DNA of 64,000 nucleotides from Pseudobdellovibrio sp031428275 (GTDB lineage: Bacteria; Bdellovibrionota; Bdellovibrionia; Bdellovibrionales; Bdellovibrionaceae): positions 1 through 64,000 of the forward strand of contig JANPPC010000001.1 of the NCBI GenBank assembly GCA_031428275.1, read 5' to 3'. Shown piece after piece: positions 25,036-34,286 of the stretch. The translations under genes were made by a program, and so were the position numbers. Each line of letters opens with the position of its first letter. Position 1 is the first letter of the stretch. The notes below the pieces were generated by a model. It had not been told where the DNA came from. It saw only the letters and a program-made list of their open reading frames with translations, and ran no database searches.

Positions 25036-25545
25036 TTACTGGCAAGCGGGGATTGAGAAATGCTTATGACCTAAAAGTTGCTCTGCAGATTCGCCAGAGT
25101 ATTGCTGGTATACTGCAACGTTATAATCAGTTGGAGCAAATGTCGTCGATGTACCCATTTCTGCACACACTAGGTTATCGACTTCACTTCTGACTTCAGA
25201 GTACTTAACACATTTATCAACAGTCACGTGACGAGAAACTTCCATGTAATTGGAAACATATTTAGCACATTGCGTTTTTTCTTTTACGTACTCATTGGCA
25301 CGCACAGGCTGGCCTTTGTAGGCGCTACAGATTTCTGAACTGTCAGTCATATAGCAGATTTTTTCTGCAACAACTTCTGTCTGAGAGCAATATTCAACTG
25401 GTGCTAAAGACTTAAAAGTCGTCTCAGTGTAACAAGCGTTGTTGATTGCCAAGCCATTGGGTGTTGGCCATTCATATCTTAGTGATGTTGCTTGAGCCAC
25501 TAACGAACCTACTGACAATGCTAGTACTAGTGCGATGTTTTTCAT
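25036..25545 (-). CDS. secreted cysteine-rich hypothetical protein
   Basis: A 169-residue protein with a clean signal peptide (MKNIALVLALSVGSLVAQA). The mature part contains about ten cysteines in widely spaced positions (CYTETT, YCSQT, ICYMT, ICSAY, QCAKY, KCVKY, VCAEM, PACQ at the end), suggesting a disulfide-bonded periplasmic or surface protein. No family recognised. An upstream frame extension was rejected because AAGGAG precedes the ATG at 25545 and the signal peptide begins there. The dsbD operon lies just upstream, which may be coincidence. Confidence 0.65.
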   Translation of the reverse strand: MKNIALVLALSVGSLVAQATSLRYEWPTPNGLAINNACYTETTFKSLAPVEYCSQTEVVAEKICYMTDSSEICSAYKGQPVRANEYVKEKTQCAKYVSNYMEVSRHVTVDKCVKYSEVRSEVDNLVCAEMGTSTTFAPTDYNVAVYQQYSGESAEQLLGHKHFSIPACQ

Positions 25546-25721
25546 TTCAAACTCCTTGTTTGTTTTTGGTTTTGGGAACTCGCTCACTTGATCATGCGAA
25601 TCAACCACTAGTCAAAAAAGTTAAAACACAAAAAAGTATAGTTTGTTGAAGTAAAGAATTAATTTTTAGATTTAACGCGACTAAGTCTAAGGAATTTTTT
25701 CTCAATGGGAAAAATTAGAAC

Positions 25722-25748
25722 AGCTCCGCGGATGCTTTGCGCGGAGCT
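25722..25748 (-). terminator. terminator of the dsbD-redoxin operon
   Basis: AGCTCCGCG and CGCGGAGCT form a perfect 9-bp stem with a 9-base loop. On the minus strand it is followed by a T-rich tail. Confidence 0.8.
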
Positions 25749-25786
25749 TATGCAATTAAGTTTGATACTTAATAATATTAATAGAT

Positions 25787-26386
25787 TTAATACTTAACAG
25801 AACATCCATACGGTCTTGCTGACGAAGTCTCGATTTTTTTCCCGGCCATTCCGGCATCTAAAGCAGCTGCAACGTAATTCTTAGAAGTCGAAATTACTTT
25901 TTGGTCTGCAGAATCGTTGTTATCAATTCCACCCGCGTAAACGATGTTACCAGTTGGGTCGATGATATACATATGTGGAGTTGTTTTAGCTCCGTAAGCT
26001 TTCCCCATTGCTCCTGAATCATCTAATAATATCGCGCTCGCAGAAGATTTTTTATCATTCGCATTTTTCAATGCATCAGCCGCGGATAGATGACCCTGGT
26101 TCCCTTTGGCTGAAGAAATCACGCTGTACCAGACAACATTCTTTCCCGTGTAGGTTTTTTGAAGTGATTGCATATTATTACTTTCGTAATGTTTTTTTAC
26201 ATACGGACAATCTTTATTCGTCCATTCAAGAACGGTCCATTTACCCTTTGAATCAGCTAAGCTACGGGCTTTCCCGTTTGCATCTTTTACGTCAAATGCT
26301 GGTGCGGGCTTTCCCGGGATGGCTTCGGCTTGAGCGAAAGCCGCTGGCAATAGTGCCATTAAACTAATTATTAATATCTTCTTCAT
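25787..26386 (-). CDS. periplasmic redoxin (AhpC/TSA-thioredoxin-like)
   Basis: A 199-residue exported thioredoxin-fold protein: signal peptide ending in AFAQA, then FDVKDANGKARSLADSKGKW and EWTNKDCPYVKKHY with a single active-site Cys60. YSVISSAKGNQGHL, TTPHMYIIDPTG (cis-Pro) and a second Cys196 in YGCSVKY follow. The family takes electrons from DsbD-like partners and probably reduces peroxides. It starts directly after the dsbD stop codon (TAAATG), so it is translationally coupled to it. Confidence 0.86.
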   Translation of the reverse strand: MKKILIISLMALLPAAFAQAEAIPGKPAPAFDVKDANGKARSLADSKGKWTVLEWTNKDCPYVKKHYESNNMQSLQKTYTGKNVVWYSVISSAKGNQGHLSAADALKNANDKKSSASAILLDDSGAMGKAYGAKTTPHMYIIDPTGNIVYAGGIDNNDSADQKVISTSKNYVAAALDAGMAGKKIETSSARPYGCSVKY

Positions 26387-28411
26387 TTATTCCTCCTTGT
26401 ATGGAATTAAGTTTTCAATCATTTCGATTGTTAAAATTTGGGGTAATAGCTCATGGCTTTCTAAATCCTTACCAGAATAAAAAGCATACACAGGCACTGA
26501 ATTTCTTCTTAGTCGGGAAAGCGCCTGGGTAATTAATGGGTCTTGTTTCGTCCAGTCCGCTTTCAGCCGTAATATATTTTTTGTTCTAAAGGCAATATCC
26601 GCATCAGCCGTTTCAAGCACATTTTTTTTATTTACTTGGCAGGTAATGCACCAAGCTGCGGTGAAATCGACGAACACGGGTTGGCCGTTCTTGAGAGCCG
26701 TAGTTAATTTCTGTTCTGTATAAATTTGCCAATCGTTACTAAACGAGGATTGCGAACCTTCTGCATCGAAGGTTCTTACTTTATGCACAGAATAAACAAT
26801 AGTGATTATAGCTGTTAACCAAGCCAGTAAAACCCAAAACTTCTTTTTACTTTGGCCAAGCCATATTGCAAATGAAACTCCAAGCAAAGCAATGCCAGAG
26901 ACCAACCAGCCTTGCGAGCCCGTTTGTTGCCCCAGCACCCAAAGTAGCCAAAGTACTGTCGCGAAAAGTGGAAATGCGAAAAACTGCTTAAGGGTTTCCA
27001 TCCATGCGCCAGGTTTTGGCATTCTGCGTGCTAATGGGTGACTTAAAGTAAGCAACAAATACGGCAGTGCCAGACCAAGCCCGAGCGCTAAGAATACGAT
27101 CATAGCTTGGTAGCCCGGCATGGTCGCCGTTGCTCCAAGTGCTGTTCCCATGAAGGGCCCGGTGCAAGGTGCAGCAATGAATACTGAAAGTATTCCGGTA
27201 CCGAATGAGGATTGCCATCGAATACTTGCGCTTGAATTCATAACCGAAGTTCCGAATTCAAAAACTCCCAGAAAATTTAAAGCCATTAACCAGAATAGTA
27301 AAATCAAACTTAAAACGACGCTCGGAGATTGCAATTGAAATCCCCAGCCGACGGACGAGCCTAAGTTACGAAGAATTAAAAAGCCAGCTCCAAGTCCCGC
27401 GAATGTCGTTAAGACTCCAAGGGTGTAAAGAATCCCGTCGCGAGCCCGAGCTTTCGGATTATCATTTTTCAGTAGTGAAATAGCTTTGATCGATATGACG
27501 GGAAAAACACAGGGCATCAAGTTTAGAAAAATTCCACCCAGTAAGGCTGAGCCCAGTAAGACCAAAAGCACTGCCAGGCTAAGTGATTCTTTTGAGTTAT
27601 TCGAAGCAACAGATAACCTGATATCCGAAAAGTCGTAGGGCTGGCTATCGGCTGTCAGTACGAAAGCAAAACGATCTGGCTTTTGTGCCGTAGATGATTT
27701 TTTGAAAGTAACTTCATAGGTGACTTGATTTCGAGAAATTTTTGGCTGCGAGGGCTGAAGATAATCTGGATCGACAGGAAATAAATCAATTTTTTCAGGT
27801 AGAATTGTTTGGGAACTGACTTTAGCAGTAAGCTCGGCAGGTGTATCGCTTACTTCAATGCGGTACGGAGAGTTTAATCCTTGGCTTGGGATTCGCTTTT
27901 CAAACTTCTTTAATATAAGCAAAGATTCTGAGGTAAAATTAGAACTGTTGCCTTTCACCGGACGCGAAAAGTTTACCTGACCGAAGCCGGGTACACACTC
28001 ATCTTTGCAAACAAGCCACTCAAGATTTGCTTCAAGCTCGATCGGTGAACTTGAATTTGGTTTTATTTTAAAAAAGTAAACCGTTTCGTCGTCATAACCT
28101 AAATTAGTTAGGTGGGCAATGGGAAGCCGGCTAGGGTAGGGCCACAGTACTTCGCTGACGCTGGCATTTTTAGCTACGATACGAAATTTAGGAGCAGCTC
28201 CTGAATCGCCAGGGTTCTTCCAGTAGACGTGCCAGTGTTCGTCCATTTGAAATCGAATCCCAATTAAAGTTTCAGTATTTTCAGAGAAACTATTGGGAAT
28301 TAGCCATGAAATTTTAATGTGGTCGGCTTTTAAAGATTCGCCCGCAAAAGATAATTGCGAGAATAGTGACGCAATCAAAAGGTAAAGAGTCGAAAGTACA
28401 ATCTGCCGCAT
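26387..28411 (-). CDS. DsbD-type thiol:disulfide interchange protein
   Basis: About 674 residues in three parts. An exported N-terminal domain comes first, with DEHWHVYWKNPGDSGAAP and CKDECVPG. A CcdA-like eight-span core with the paired motifs LNLMPCVFPVISIK and FIAAPCTGPFMG follows. A C-terminal thioredoxin domain has VDFTAAWCITCQVNKK. Electrons move from cytoplasmic thioredoxin through the membrane to periplasmic acceptors, here most likely the co-transcribed redoxin. The N-terminal domain is of the ScsB/DsbD-alpha variant. The start at 28411 begins the signal peptide; no ribosome-binding site is visible, so it may be leaderless. Confidence 0.92.
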   Translation of the reverse strand: MRQIVLSTLYLLIASLFSQLSFAGESLKADHIKISWLIPNSFSENTETLIGIRFQMDEHWHVYWKNPGDSGAAPKFRIVAKNASVSEVLWPYPSRLPIAHLTNLGYDDETVYFFKIKPNSSSPIELEANLEWLVCKDECVPGFGQVNFSRPVKGNSSNFTSESLLILKKFEKRIPSQGLNSPYRIEVSDTPAELTAKVSSQTILPEKIDLFPVDPDYLQPSQPKISRNQVTYEVTFKKSSTAQKPDRFAFVLTADSQPYDFSDIRLSVASNNSKESLSLAVLLVLLGSALLGGIFLNLMPCVFPVISIKAISLLKNDNPKARARDGILYTLGVLTTFAGLGAGFLILRNLGSSVGWGFQLQSPSVVLSLILLFWLMALNFLGVFEFGTSVMNSSASIRWQSSFGTGILSVFIAAPCTGPFMGTALGATATMPGYQAMIVFLALGLGLALPYLLLTLSHPLARRMPKPGAWMETLKQFFAFPLFATVLWLLWVLGQQTGSQGWLVSGIALLGVSFAIWLGQSKKKFWVLLAWLTAIITIVYSVHKVRTFDAEGSQSSFSNDWQIYTEQKLTTALKNGQPVFVDFTAAWCITCQVNKKNVLETADADIAFRTKNILRLKADWTKQDPLITQALSRLRRNSVPVYAFYSGKDLESHELLPQILTIEMIENLIPYKEE

Positions 28412-28534
28412 ACAAAATAGTAAGACCGTGTACGCGAGTCGACAAATCAATTTTGAGTCTAGTTTGAAGTTTAACGCCTAGACCCGAATCAAAATCATAC
28501 TTTTCATATTTTTTTGAAGTGCTAATATTTACGA

Positions 28535-29035
28535 ATGCTTACTTCAATTAATAATTTTCAAACCGAAATTTCGTTTACAATTGAATCTGAAGAAGAACTT
28601 ATAGGTTCTTTTCGACGCAGCGATCAAAAAAAGTTAATTTTGCCTGCAGGGCTTAAATTTCCGATGCGAGTGGCTTCGTATTTTACTTGGAAAGAATCAT
28701 CCGGCGTATACACTTACTTAGTTTTCAAACAGCCCAATTGGGACCTGCCCAAAGGAATGGTTTTTAAGCGCGCTCACCAGGGAATTGAAGCGCCGACGGG
28801 TCGTCTGTGTAGTTGGTGTAACTCGTACGGCTCCGCAGAAGATATCGGTATGCTTTCGGTGACTGCAAGTTCTACAGTGAGTGCCGCTTATATTCTATGT
28901 CGCGATCTACGCTGCATTGAAAAAATTGAAGAGGCCGCAACGCTTTCGAGTAAAAATCCCGAGACTTTGATTCATCAGTTGTATCGTCGAATGGGTTTGT
29001 TTTTTGAAAGCATCAGCAATTATAAAACCGACTAG
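28535..29035 (+). CDS. FBP/FusB-type zinc-finger protein
   Basis: A 166-residue protein whose C-terminal half is the treble-clef finger of the FBP family: Cys92 and Cys95 in LCSWCNSYGS, then Cys122 and Cys127 in LCRDLRC, with GMLSVTASS between. The same fold in FusB binds EF-G and rescues it from fusidic acid. Many bacterial members act on translation factors. The N-terminal half (FRRSDQKKLILP, YFTWKESSGVYTYLVFK) also fits. Described in databases as fibronectin-binding, which is misleading. Transcribed alone, divergent from dsbD. Confidence 0.82.
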   Translation: MLTSINNFQTEISFTIESEEELIGSFRRSDQKKLILPAGLKFPMRVASYFTWKESSGVYTYLVFKQPNWDLPKGMVFKRAHQGIEAPTGRLCSWCNSYGSAEDIGMLSVTASSTVSAAYILCRDLRCIEKIEEAATLSSKNPETLIHQLYRRMGLFFESISNYKTD

Positions 29036-29148
29036 GTATATGTTTAAAATTTCCGTGAGAGTTTCATCTTTACGTAACTAATAGAACCTTTGTTGAAACT
29101 CTAATTATAAGTTAGCCTAGTAGGTGCAACACATCACAAGGAATTTCT

Positions 29149-29586
29149 ATGAAATCAGCGAATACTATAAATTTGAAGCGAGTTCTGATCGGCGGTACGG
29201 CCGCAGCTGTGGTGCATTTCATTACGACTGCTTACTTGAATGTTGTTTTATTGCGAGTGCCTTTTCAGGAATGGGTTTCAATTATGGGCAGTCGGCTTTT
29301 ACCAACGAGTGAAACGACCTCTATGCTTCTGTGGGTCGTTATGAATTTGATTTACGGGCTAGTGGGAATTTGGCTTTATGCTTGTATTCGGCCGCGGTAT
29401 GGAGCAGGCCCAAAGACCGCGTTGCTGGCCGGATTGATGCTTTGGTTAGTAAGCAAAGCAGCCACTAGTCTTGATTTGATCACTTTAGGAATTTTTCAAA
29501 ACAGTTTTGTTTACGCCCAACTAGCCGGTAGTTTCGTAACGATTCTAGTAAGTATCTTGATAGGTGCATGGCTTTATAAAGAATAG
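29149..29586 (+). CDS. four-span membrane protein, unknown
   Basis: A 145-residue protein with four predicted spans: LIGGTAAAVVHFITTAYLNVV, SMLLWVVMNLIYGLVGIWLY, TALLAGLMLWLVSKAAT and AQLAGSFVTILVSILIGAWLY. A short charged N terminus precedes them. The spacing of small residues suggests a tight bundle. No known family recognised with confidence. ACAAGGAATT precedes the ATG. Confidence 0.68.
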   Translation: MKSANTINLKRVLIGGTAAAVVHFITTAYLNVVLLRVPFQEWVSIMGSRLLPTSETTSMLLWVVMNLIYGLVGIWLYACIRPRYGAGPKTALLAGLMLWLVSKAATSLDLITLGIFQNSFVYAQLAGSFVTILVSILIGAWLYKE

Positions 29587-29716
29587 CTATAGGCTATAGT
29601 CTACTGGCCAAGGTCGCGAAATTATTTCTGTCCTATCAATCTAAAAAGTGTACTTCTAAAATTAAGTCAGGGCGCAGGATGTGCCCGATTGGCTTCAGAC
29701 ACCAGGAGTATCACGG

Positions 29717-30673
29717 ATGATGTTAAAAAAGATTTTTATCTTCGGCTTTGTTGCGGCGTCCATATCACAAACAGTTTTTTCTCAAGAAATGACTCAAACC
29801 GTTTACAAATCTGACGGTAGCAAAAGTCAGTATAGATTCTTACCAGTCAATTACGACCCCAATCAGAAAAGTATTGTTACAGAACGCTTGAAAGAAAAAA
29901 ATTTGCACGGCTTGGCTTTGCCATCTTCGTATGTAATTAGCAATTCAAAGTTGCCCGATGTTCGTGATCAGGGATCGCGGGGAACTTGCGTATATTTTTC
30001 AACAGTCGGTTTAATGGAAGCTTATTTTATGAAAAAATCTTCTAAATATAAAGACATTAAACTATCCGAAGAATGTTTAACGAACGTTCGTAATTGGATG
30101 TACGATCAAGGCAGAAAATACACTGGTGACGATCGACCGAAGCGGCGCCCAGACCCTAACGGAGACTTCCCGGTTTCAGTAGTTAAAACAATAAAAAACA
30201 ACGGCGTGCCTATGGCAAGAGCCTATGCCCAAGCTAATTGCAATTACAATAGTTATCAAGGTTCGACCGTCAGCTTGCCTTACTACCAAAGTATTTATTC
30301 AGAATCTCAGTTGCCGGCGTTTGGCAAGGGCGTCACGTTTGATGTAAATACAAACCCGACGATCGAGGACCTCAAGAGCCTATTGGTGAAAGATATACCT
30401 GTCGAGGTCACAGTTTTTGTTTATCGCACCTATATGACAACTAGCGATTGGCGGTATAATTCGCAAACAGATAAACCTTCTACGCGAGTGGGTGGTCATG
30501 CCATTCAGCTAGTCGGTTATAGAACTGAAGGCAGTCGCACTATTTTTCGGTTCAAGAATTCTTGGGGATCCGGTTGGGGTGATTTAGGTTACGGCACTAT
30601 GGACGATCGCTTGTTAACGCATTCTTGGTCTTACGATCGAAATTACGATGCAATCGTCAGTATGCACGACTAA
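29717..30673 (+). CDS. exported papain-like (C1A) cysteine protease
   Basis: A 318-residue protein with a signal peptide (ending FSQ). It has all C1A active-site residues: oxyanion Gln85 and nucleophile Cys91 in DQGSRGTCVYFS, His261 in VGGHAIQLVGY, and Asn281 in KNSWGSGWG. The short propeptide-like region before LPDVRDQG may inhibit the enzyme until secretion. I choose the ATG at 29717 because CAGGAG lies just upstream; the open frame continues to 29681. Papain-like secreted proteases are common in predatory and host-associated bacteria. Transcribed alone, with a strong hairpin after. Confidence 0.88.
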   Translation: MMLKKIFIFGFVAASISQTVFSQEMTQTVYKSDGSKSQYRFLPVNYDPNQKSIVTERLKEKNLHGLALPSSYVISNSKLPDVRDQGSRGTCVYFSTVGLMEAYFMKKSSKYKDIKLSEECLTNVRNWMYDQGRKYTGDDRPKRRPDPNGDFPVSVVKTIKNNGVPMARAYAQANCNYNSYQGSTVSLPYYQSIYSESQLPAFGKGVTFDVNTNPTIEDLKSLLVKDIPVEVTVFVYRTYMTTSDWRYNSQTDKPSTRVGGHAIQLVGYRTEGSRTIFRFKNSWGSGWGDLGYGTMDDRLLTHSWSYDRNYDAIVSMHD

Positions 30674-30721
30674 TTCGTTGGGTATGCTAGTAGTTTAAAT
30701 ATGTTATAGGAAATTAGCCCC

Positions 30722-30755
30722 ATTTTAAATGTACCAATTTTGGTACATTTAAAAT
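30722..30755. terminator. 34-bp near-continuous palindrome
   Basis: ATTTTAAATGTACCAA and TTGGTACATTTAAAAT form a perfect 16-bp stem around two bases, followed by TTT, 48 bases after the protease stop. Terminator. Confidence 0.75.
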
Positions 30756-30807
30756 TTTAATTACAGTCCTATTTGCGTATATTTTCACACTTCGATATAC
30801 GATTGTA

Positions 30808-32082
30808 ATGAAAAATTCAAAGTTTATCCTGTTCGCAGTTTTTCTATTAGTATCATTGTTTCTTTGCCAGCAGATAATTGTGCTCTCAATGGCGAATCAG
30901 CAACGCAAGCAAGACTACTCAGAAATTAATAATATCAAGTATGGTCTATTCAGTATCAATGAGTGGAAAGAGCAATTATCTACGATTGTAAATGCTCAGA
31001 TTTCCGAGTTCGATGTTAAAGACAGCGAGAAAAAGCTGAAGCCATTACTAGAAGCTCAGCTAAATTCTTTGATCGACGGTGTTGATAAAAAAATTCGCGA
31101 AAAAAATAAAGAAACCGTTAAGGGTAAGTTTAAGCAGGCGTTCATTAATACGTTCGTTGATATTAAAGATATCAAAGCAGGTATTCCCGAATATGCCGAA
31201 TCTATTATGAAGCTGATGCAGAAACCTAAAGCTAAAAAAAATATCAAAGGTATGTTGCTAGATAAAGTTGAAGAATATTTTGATAAAACTTTTGAATCTC
31301 AAGACTTTACCACCATCGATGCAATTATTCAGCGCACGGGTGCTAACGACATGGCCAGCGCGAAAATAAAACTAAACGAAGACATCGCTAATACTCAGAA
31401 GAAAATATTCTTACTAACTTGGGTTTTACTAGGTCTTTCGGCGATTCTGTTTGCTATTGCCGGCTTCAGTAAAGAGCCGCTACCAAGCGCTCAATACATT
31501 GTGCTTGTGCTCGTGCTATTTATTTTATTGGTAACCGGGGTGACGACTCCGATGATTGACCTCGAAGCAAAAATTTCTGAGATGAGCTTTGTTTTATTCG
31601 ATCAGCCTGTAAAATTCTTAAATCAAGTTTTGTATTTTCAGACGAAAAGCGTCTTAGACGTTTTCTGGATTATGATAACCCACGAAGATATTCAGATGAA
31701 GATCGTGGGCGTTTTGATGGTTGCTTTCAGTGTTATATTTCCGGTGGTTAAGTTAGTTTCGTCAATTTTTTATTATTACAATCACTGGAGTGCGCGAAAC
31801 AATAAATGGGTAAAATTTTTCGTATTGAAATCAGGTAAGTGGTCAATGACCGACGTGATGATTATCGCGATTTTTATGGCGTACATTGGGTTTAACGGGA
31901 TTATCTCAAGCCAGTTCGGAAAAATGCATTCTGCCGAAGAAGAGATCGTGCTGTTGACGACGAATGGCACGTCTTTGCAACCAGGCTTTTATCTTTTCAT
32001 GGGCTATAGCTTGTTGGCGTTATTCTTATCTGAGTTTTTAACTAAAGACGTAGTTCCGAAAAGAGATTTAGCAGCGACCTAG
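30808..32082 (+). CDS. PqiA-domain membrane protein with large N-terminal helical domain
   Basis: A 424-residue protein. Residues 7-27 are a membrane anchor, then about 170 mostly charged helical residues lie outside the cytoplasm. Four or five spans follow (ILFAIAGF, YIVLVLVLFILLVTGV, MKIVGVLMVAFSVIFPVV, MIIAIFMAYIGFNG, YLFMGYSLLALFL). The last half matches paraquat-inducible protein A: VLDVFWIM, FPVVKLVSS, SGKWSMTDVMIIAIFMAYIGF. Classical PqiA has two such modules and CxxC fingers; here there is one module and no fingers. PqiA works in lipid transport across the envelope with MCE proteins, none of which is nearby. Confidence 0.8.
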   Translation: MKNSKFILFAVFLLVSLFLCQQIIVLSMANQQRKQDYSEINNIKYGLFSINEWKEQLSTIVNAQISEFDVKDSEKKLKPLLEAQLNSLIDGVDKKIREKNKETVKGKFKQAFINTFVDIKDIKAGIPEYAESIMKLMQKPKAKKNIKGMLLDKVEEYFDKTFESQDFTTIDAIIQRTGANDMASAKIKLNEDIANTQKKIFLLTWVLLGLSAILFAIAGFSKEPLPSAQYIVLVLVLFILLVTGVTTPMIDLEAKISEMSFVLFDQPVKFLNQVLYFQTKSVLDVFWIMITHEDIQMKIVGVLMVAFSVIFPVVKLVSSIFYYYNHWSARNNKWVKFFVLKSGKWSMTDVMIIAIFMAYIGFNGIISSQFGKMHSAEEEIVLLTTNGTSLQPGFYLFMGYSLLALFLSEFLTKDVVPKRDLAAT

Positions 32083-32148
32083 CGACGAGCGTCTTTAGTT
32101 GCAAGCTCGAGTGTCATGCTAATACGTAATGGTGAAACGATGCTTTAT

Positions 32149-32394
32149 TTAATCTAAGAAAATAACCAAGCAGCCTTCGTTATTTTTACCATTCGACAGT
32201 TTTTCATACGCCCAGTTGTACCCGGCCAGTTTTAAGTATTTAATCGTCATACTTTGAACTTTCCCGGTACCTTTGCCAGTCATAATACGAGCCCGTTTTA
32301 AATTTGATTTAGAAATCTGCACCAAAAAGCGATCGATCGCATCTTCAACTTGATCTGATTGAAAACCATGTAAATCTAGTAAATCTTTTGCCAT
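32149..32394 (-). CDS. Smr-domain protein
   Basis: An 81-residue protein that is essentially one Smr domain: KDLLDLHGFQSDQVEDAIDRFL, then RIMTGKGTGKVQSMTIKYL, and a final strand GCLVIFL. Smr domains are small nucleases; the DLHG and TGKG motifs are present, and the family variably cleaves nicked DNA or mRNA. The start at 32394 begins MAKDLLDLHG; a longer frame exists but adds six residues without homology. Stand-alone Smr proteins have poorly known roles in repair or ribosome rescue. Confidence 0.82.
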   Translation of the reverse strand: MAKDLLDLHGFQSDQVEDAIDRFLVQISKSNLKRARIMTGKGTGKVQSMTIKYLKLAGYNWAYEKLSNGKNNEGCLVIFLD

Positions 32395-32517
32395 GCGGTG
32401 CCCCTGTTGCAACAGTGTGCTGCTGCCATTTGTTTAGTTCAAGTCAAAACCAAGCAAACTGGCAGCGGGCTTGCATTAGAGCTATAATTACTAAGCCGCG
32501 TAAGGCAATATACACCC

Positions 32518-34272
32518 ATGCAATCAACTACTAAAAAAAGAATTTTGTCTTTAATTAAACTTGAACGACCTGCTCTACTTTGGGGTTTATTTTTCCTAGT
32601 CGTGTCAAGTGTTGCTGGTTTAGTTTATCCGCAATTCGTCCGTTGGATTGTCGATCATGTCTTGATTGCAAAAGATTATGCGTTGCTAAATCAAGTGGTG
32701 TTAGGATTATTCTTTGCTTTATCAATCAGTATGATAGCGGGTAACGTTCGTTATTACCTATTTACCTTAAGCGGTGAACGGATTGTGTTGCGTTTACGTC
32801 AGCAGTTGTATCGAAGCATTCTAAAACAAGATGTAGCTTTTTTTGATTTTAATCGAACGGGCGACCTGATGAGTCGTTTATCTTCAGACAGTACAACTTT
32901 GCAAAACACCGTGAGCGTTAATATTTCCCAAGGTTTACGTAACCTAGCTCAGGTCATCGGTGGTTTCGCGTTTATGTTTTACACTTCGTGGAAGCTTTCT
33001 TTTATTTTGTTGATCGTGATACCACCAGTCGCATTGATAGCTTACTTTTTCGGGAAACGCATTCGCGTGTTATCAAAAAAGTTTCAGACAACTCTAGCTG
33101 AAAGTTCAATCGTTGCCGAAGAAACAATTTCGGGCCTACGAACCGTGAAATCGTTTGTGCAAGAAGCCAATGAAGTTAATCGCTACCAGGGCGCTTTGAC
33201 GAATGCGCTCACGTTAGCTAAACAAAGAATTTTAGTTATCGCGCAATTTATGACTATAGCTATGTTACTAGGGGTCGCTGCTATCAGTTTTGTTCTTTGG
33301 TACGGTGGTCGCGAGGTCATCGTTGGGCCTTTAACTGCGGGTGAGCTTGTGCAATTTCTACTTTACTTGTTTGTGGTCGCTATTGGGGTTGGCAGTTTGG
33401 GAAGTTTGTATGGCGATCTGATGGCCGGGGTCGGCGCTAGCCAGCGTATTTTTGAAATTATCGAACGTGAACCAGCCTTTGCTGATACCGGAAAAACACT
33501 TGATTCAGTACGCGGAGAAATTGAGTTTTCACACGTGAAATTTTCTTATCCGTCGCGGCCCGACATTGAAGTTTTATCAGACTTAAGTTTCAAGATCAGT
33601 GCAGGGCAAGTGATCGCGCTTGTTGGTATGTCGGGTGGTGGTAAAAGTACGATCGGAAGCCTCATTCCGCGTTTTTATGACCCGACTGCTGGGCAGATTC
33701 TTTTTGATTCGACGCCGATTACCGATTTAAAGCCCTCTTGGCTGCGTGAACAAATCGGGATCGTTTCGCAAGAGCCTGTTTTAATTTCTTCTACCATCGA
33801 AGATAACATTCGTTACGGTAACCCAAGCGCAACGGATGCCGAAGTGCAAGAGGCCGCAAGATCTGCAAATACTTTAGAATTTATTCAGAAGTTTCCCGAA
33901 GGGTTCAAAACTTTAGTGGGAGAGCGTGGCATTCAGTTATCGGGCGGACAAAAACAACGGGTAGCGATTGCGCGCGCCTTGCTGAAGAATCCCAAGCTAC
34001 TTATTTTAGATGAAGCGACTAGCAACTTAGACACCGCTAGTGAACATCTAGTGCAAGACGCACTGAAAGTTTTAATGAAGGGGCGAACCACTATCGTGAT
34101 CGCGCACCGCTTAGCAACAGTTCGTGATGCCGATGCAATTTTTGTGATCAACAACGGACGCATAGTGCAAACGGGTAAGCACGAACAATTAGCTGCCGAA
34201 AAAGATGGTCTATATTATAAATTGTTACAACGTCAGTTTAATGAAACAATGACAGAGCTAATTAAAACCTAA
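32518..34272 (+). CDS. ABC exporter, fused permease-ATPase (MsbA/multidrug type)
   Basis: A 584-residue half-transporter. The six-span membrane domain comes first (residues about 20-310, with the EAEV-like coupling region TISGLRTVKSFVQE). The ATPase follows with Walker A GMSGGGKST (about 370-378), signature LSGGQKQR (about 474) and Walker B LLILDEATSNLD (about 494-505), plus H-loop IAHRLAT. It functions as a homodimer. Family members flip lipids or export drugs; the substrate cannot be read here. Followed after 14 bases by the glutaredoxin-like gene, so probably an operon. Confidence 0.9.
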   Translation: MQSTTKKRILSLIKLERPALLWGLFFLVVSSVAGLVYPQFVRWIVDHVLIAKDYALLNQVVLGLFFALSISMIAGNVRYYLFTLSGERIVLRLRQQLYRSILKQDVAFFDFNRTGDLMSRLSSDSTTLQNTVSVNISQGLRNLAQVIGGFAFMFYTSWKLSFILLIVIPPVALIAYFFGKRIRVLSKKFQTTLAESSIVAEETISGLRTVKSFVQEANEVNRYQGALTNALTLAKQRILVIAQFMTIAMLLGVAAISFVLWYGGREVIVGPLTAGELVQFLLYLFVVAIGVGSLGSLYGDLMAGVGASQRIFEIIEREPAFADTGKTLDSVRGEIEFSHVKFSYPSRPDIEVLSDLSFKISAGQVIALVGMSGGGKSTIGSLIPRFYDPTAGQILFDSTPITDLKPSWLREQIGIVSQEPVLISSTIEDNIRYGNPSATDAEVQEAARSANTLEFIQKFPEGFKTLVGERGIQLSGGQKQRVAIARALLKNPKLLILDEATSNLDTASEHLVQDALKVLMKGRTTIVIAHRLATVRDADAIFVINNGRIVQTGKHEQLAAEKDGLYYKLLQRQFNETMTELIKT

Positions 34273-34286
34273 CCCTCGAGGTCTTT

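Noticed and set aside
28535..29035. Fibronectin-binding adhesin
   Set aside because: The family name is historical; the zinc finger is the FusB-type translation-factor binder and there is no signal peptide.
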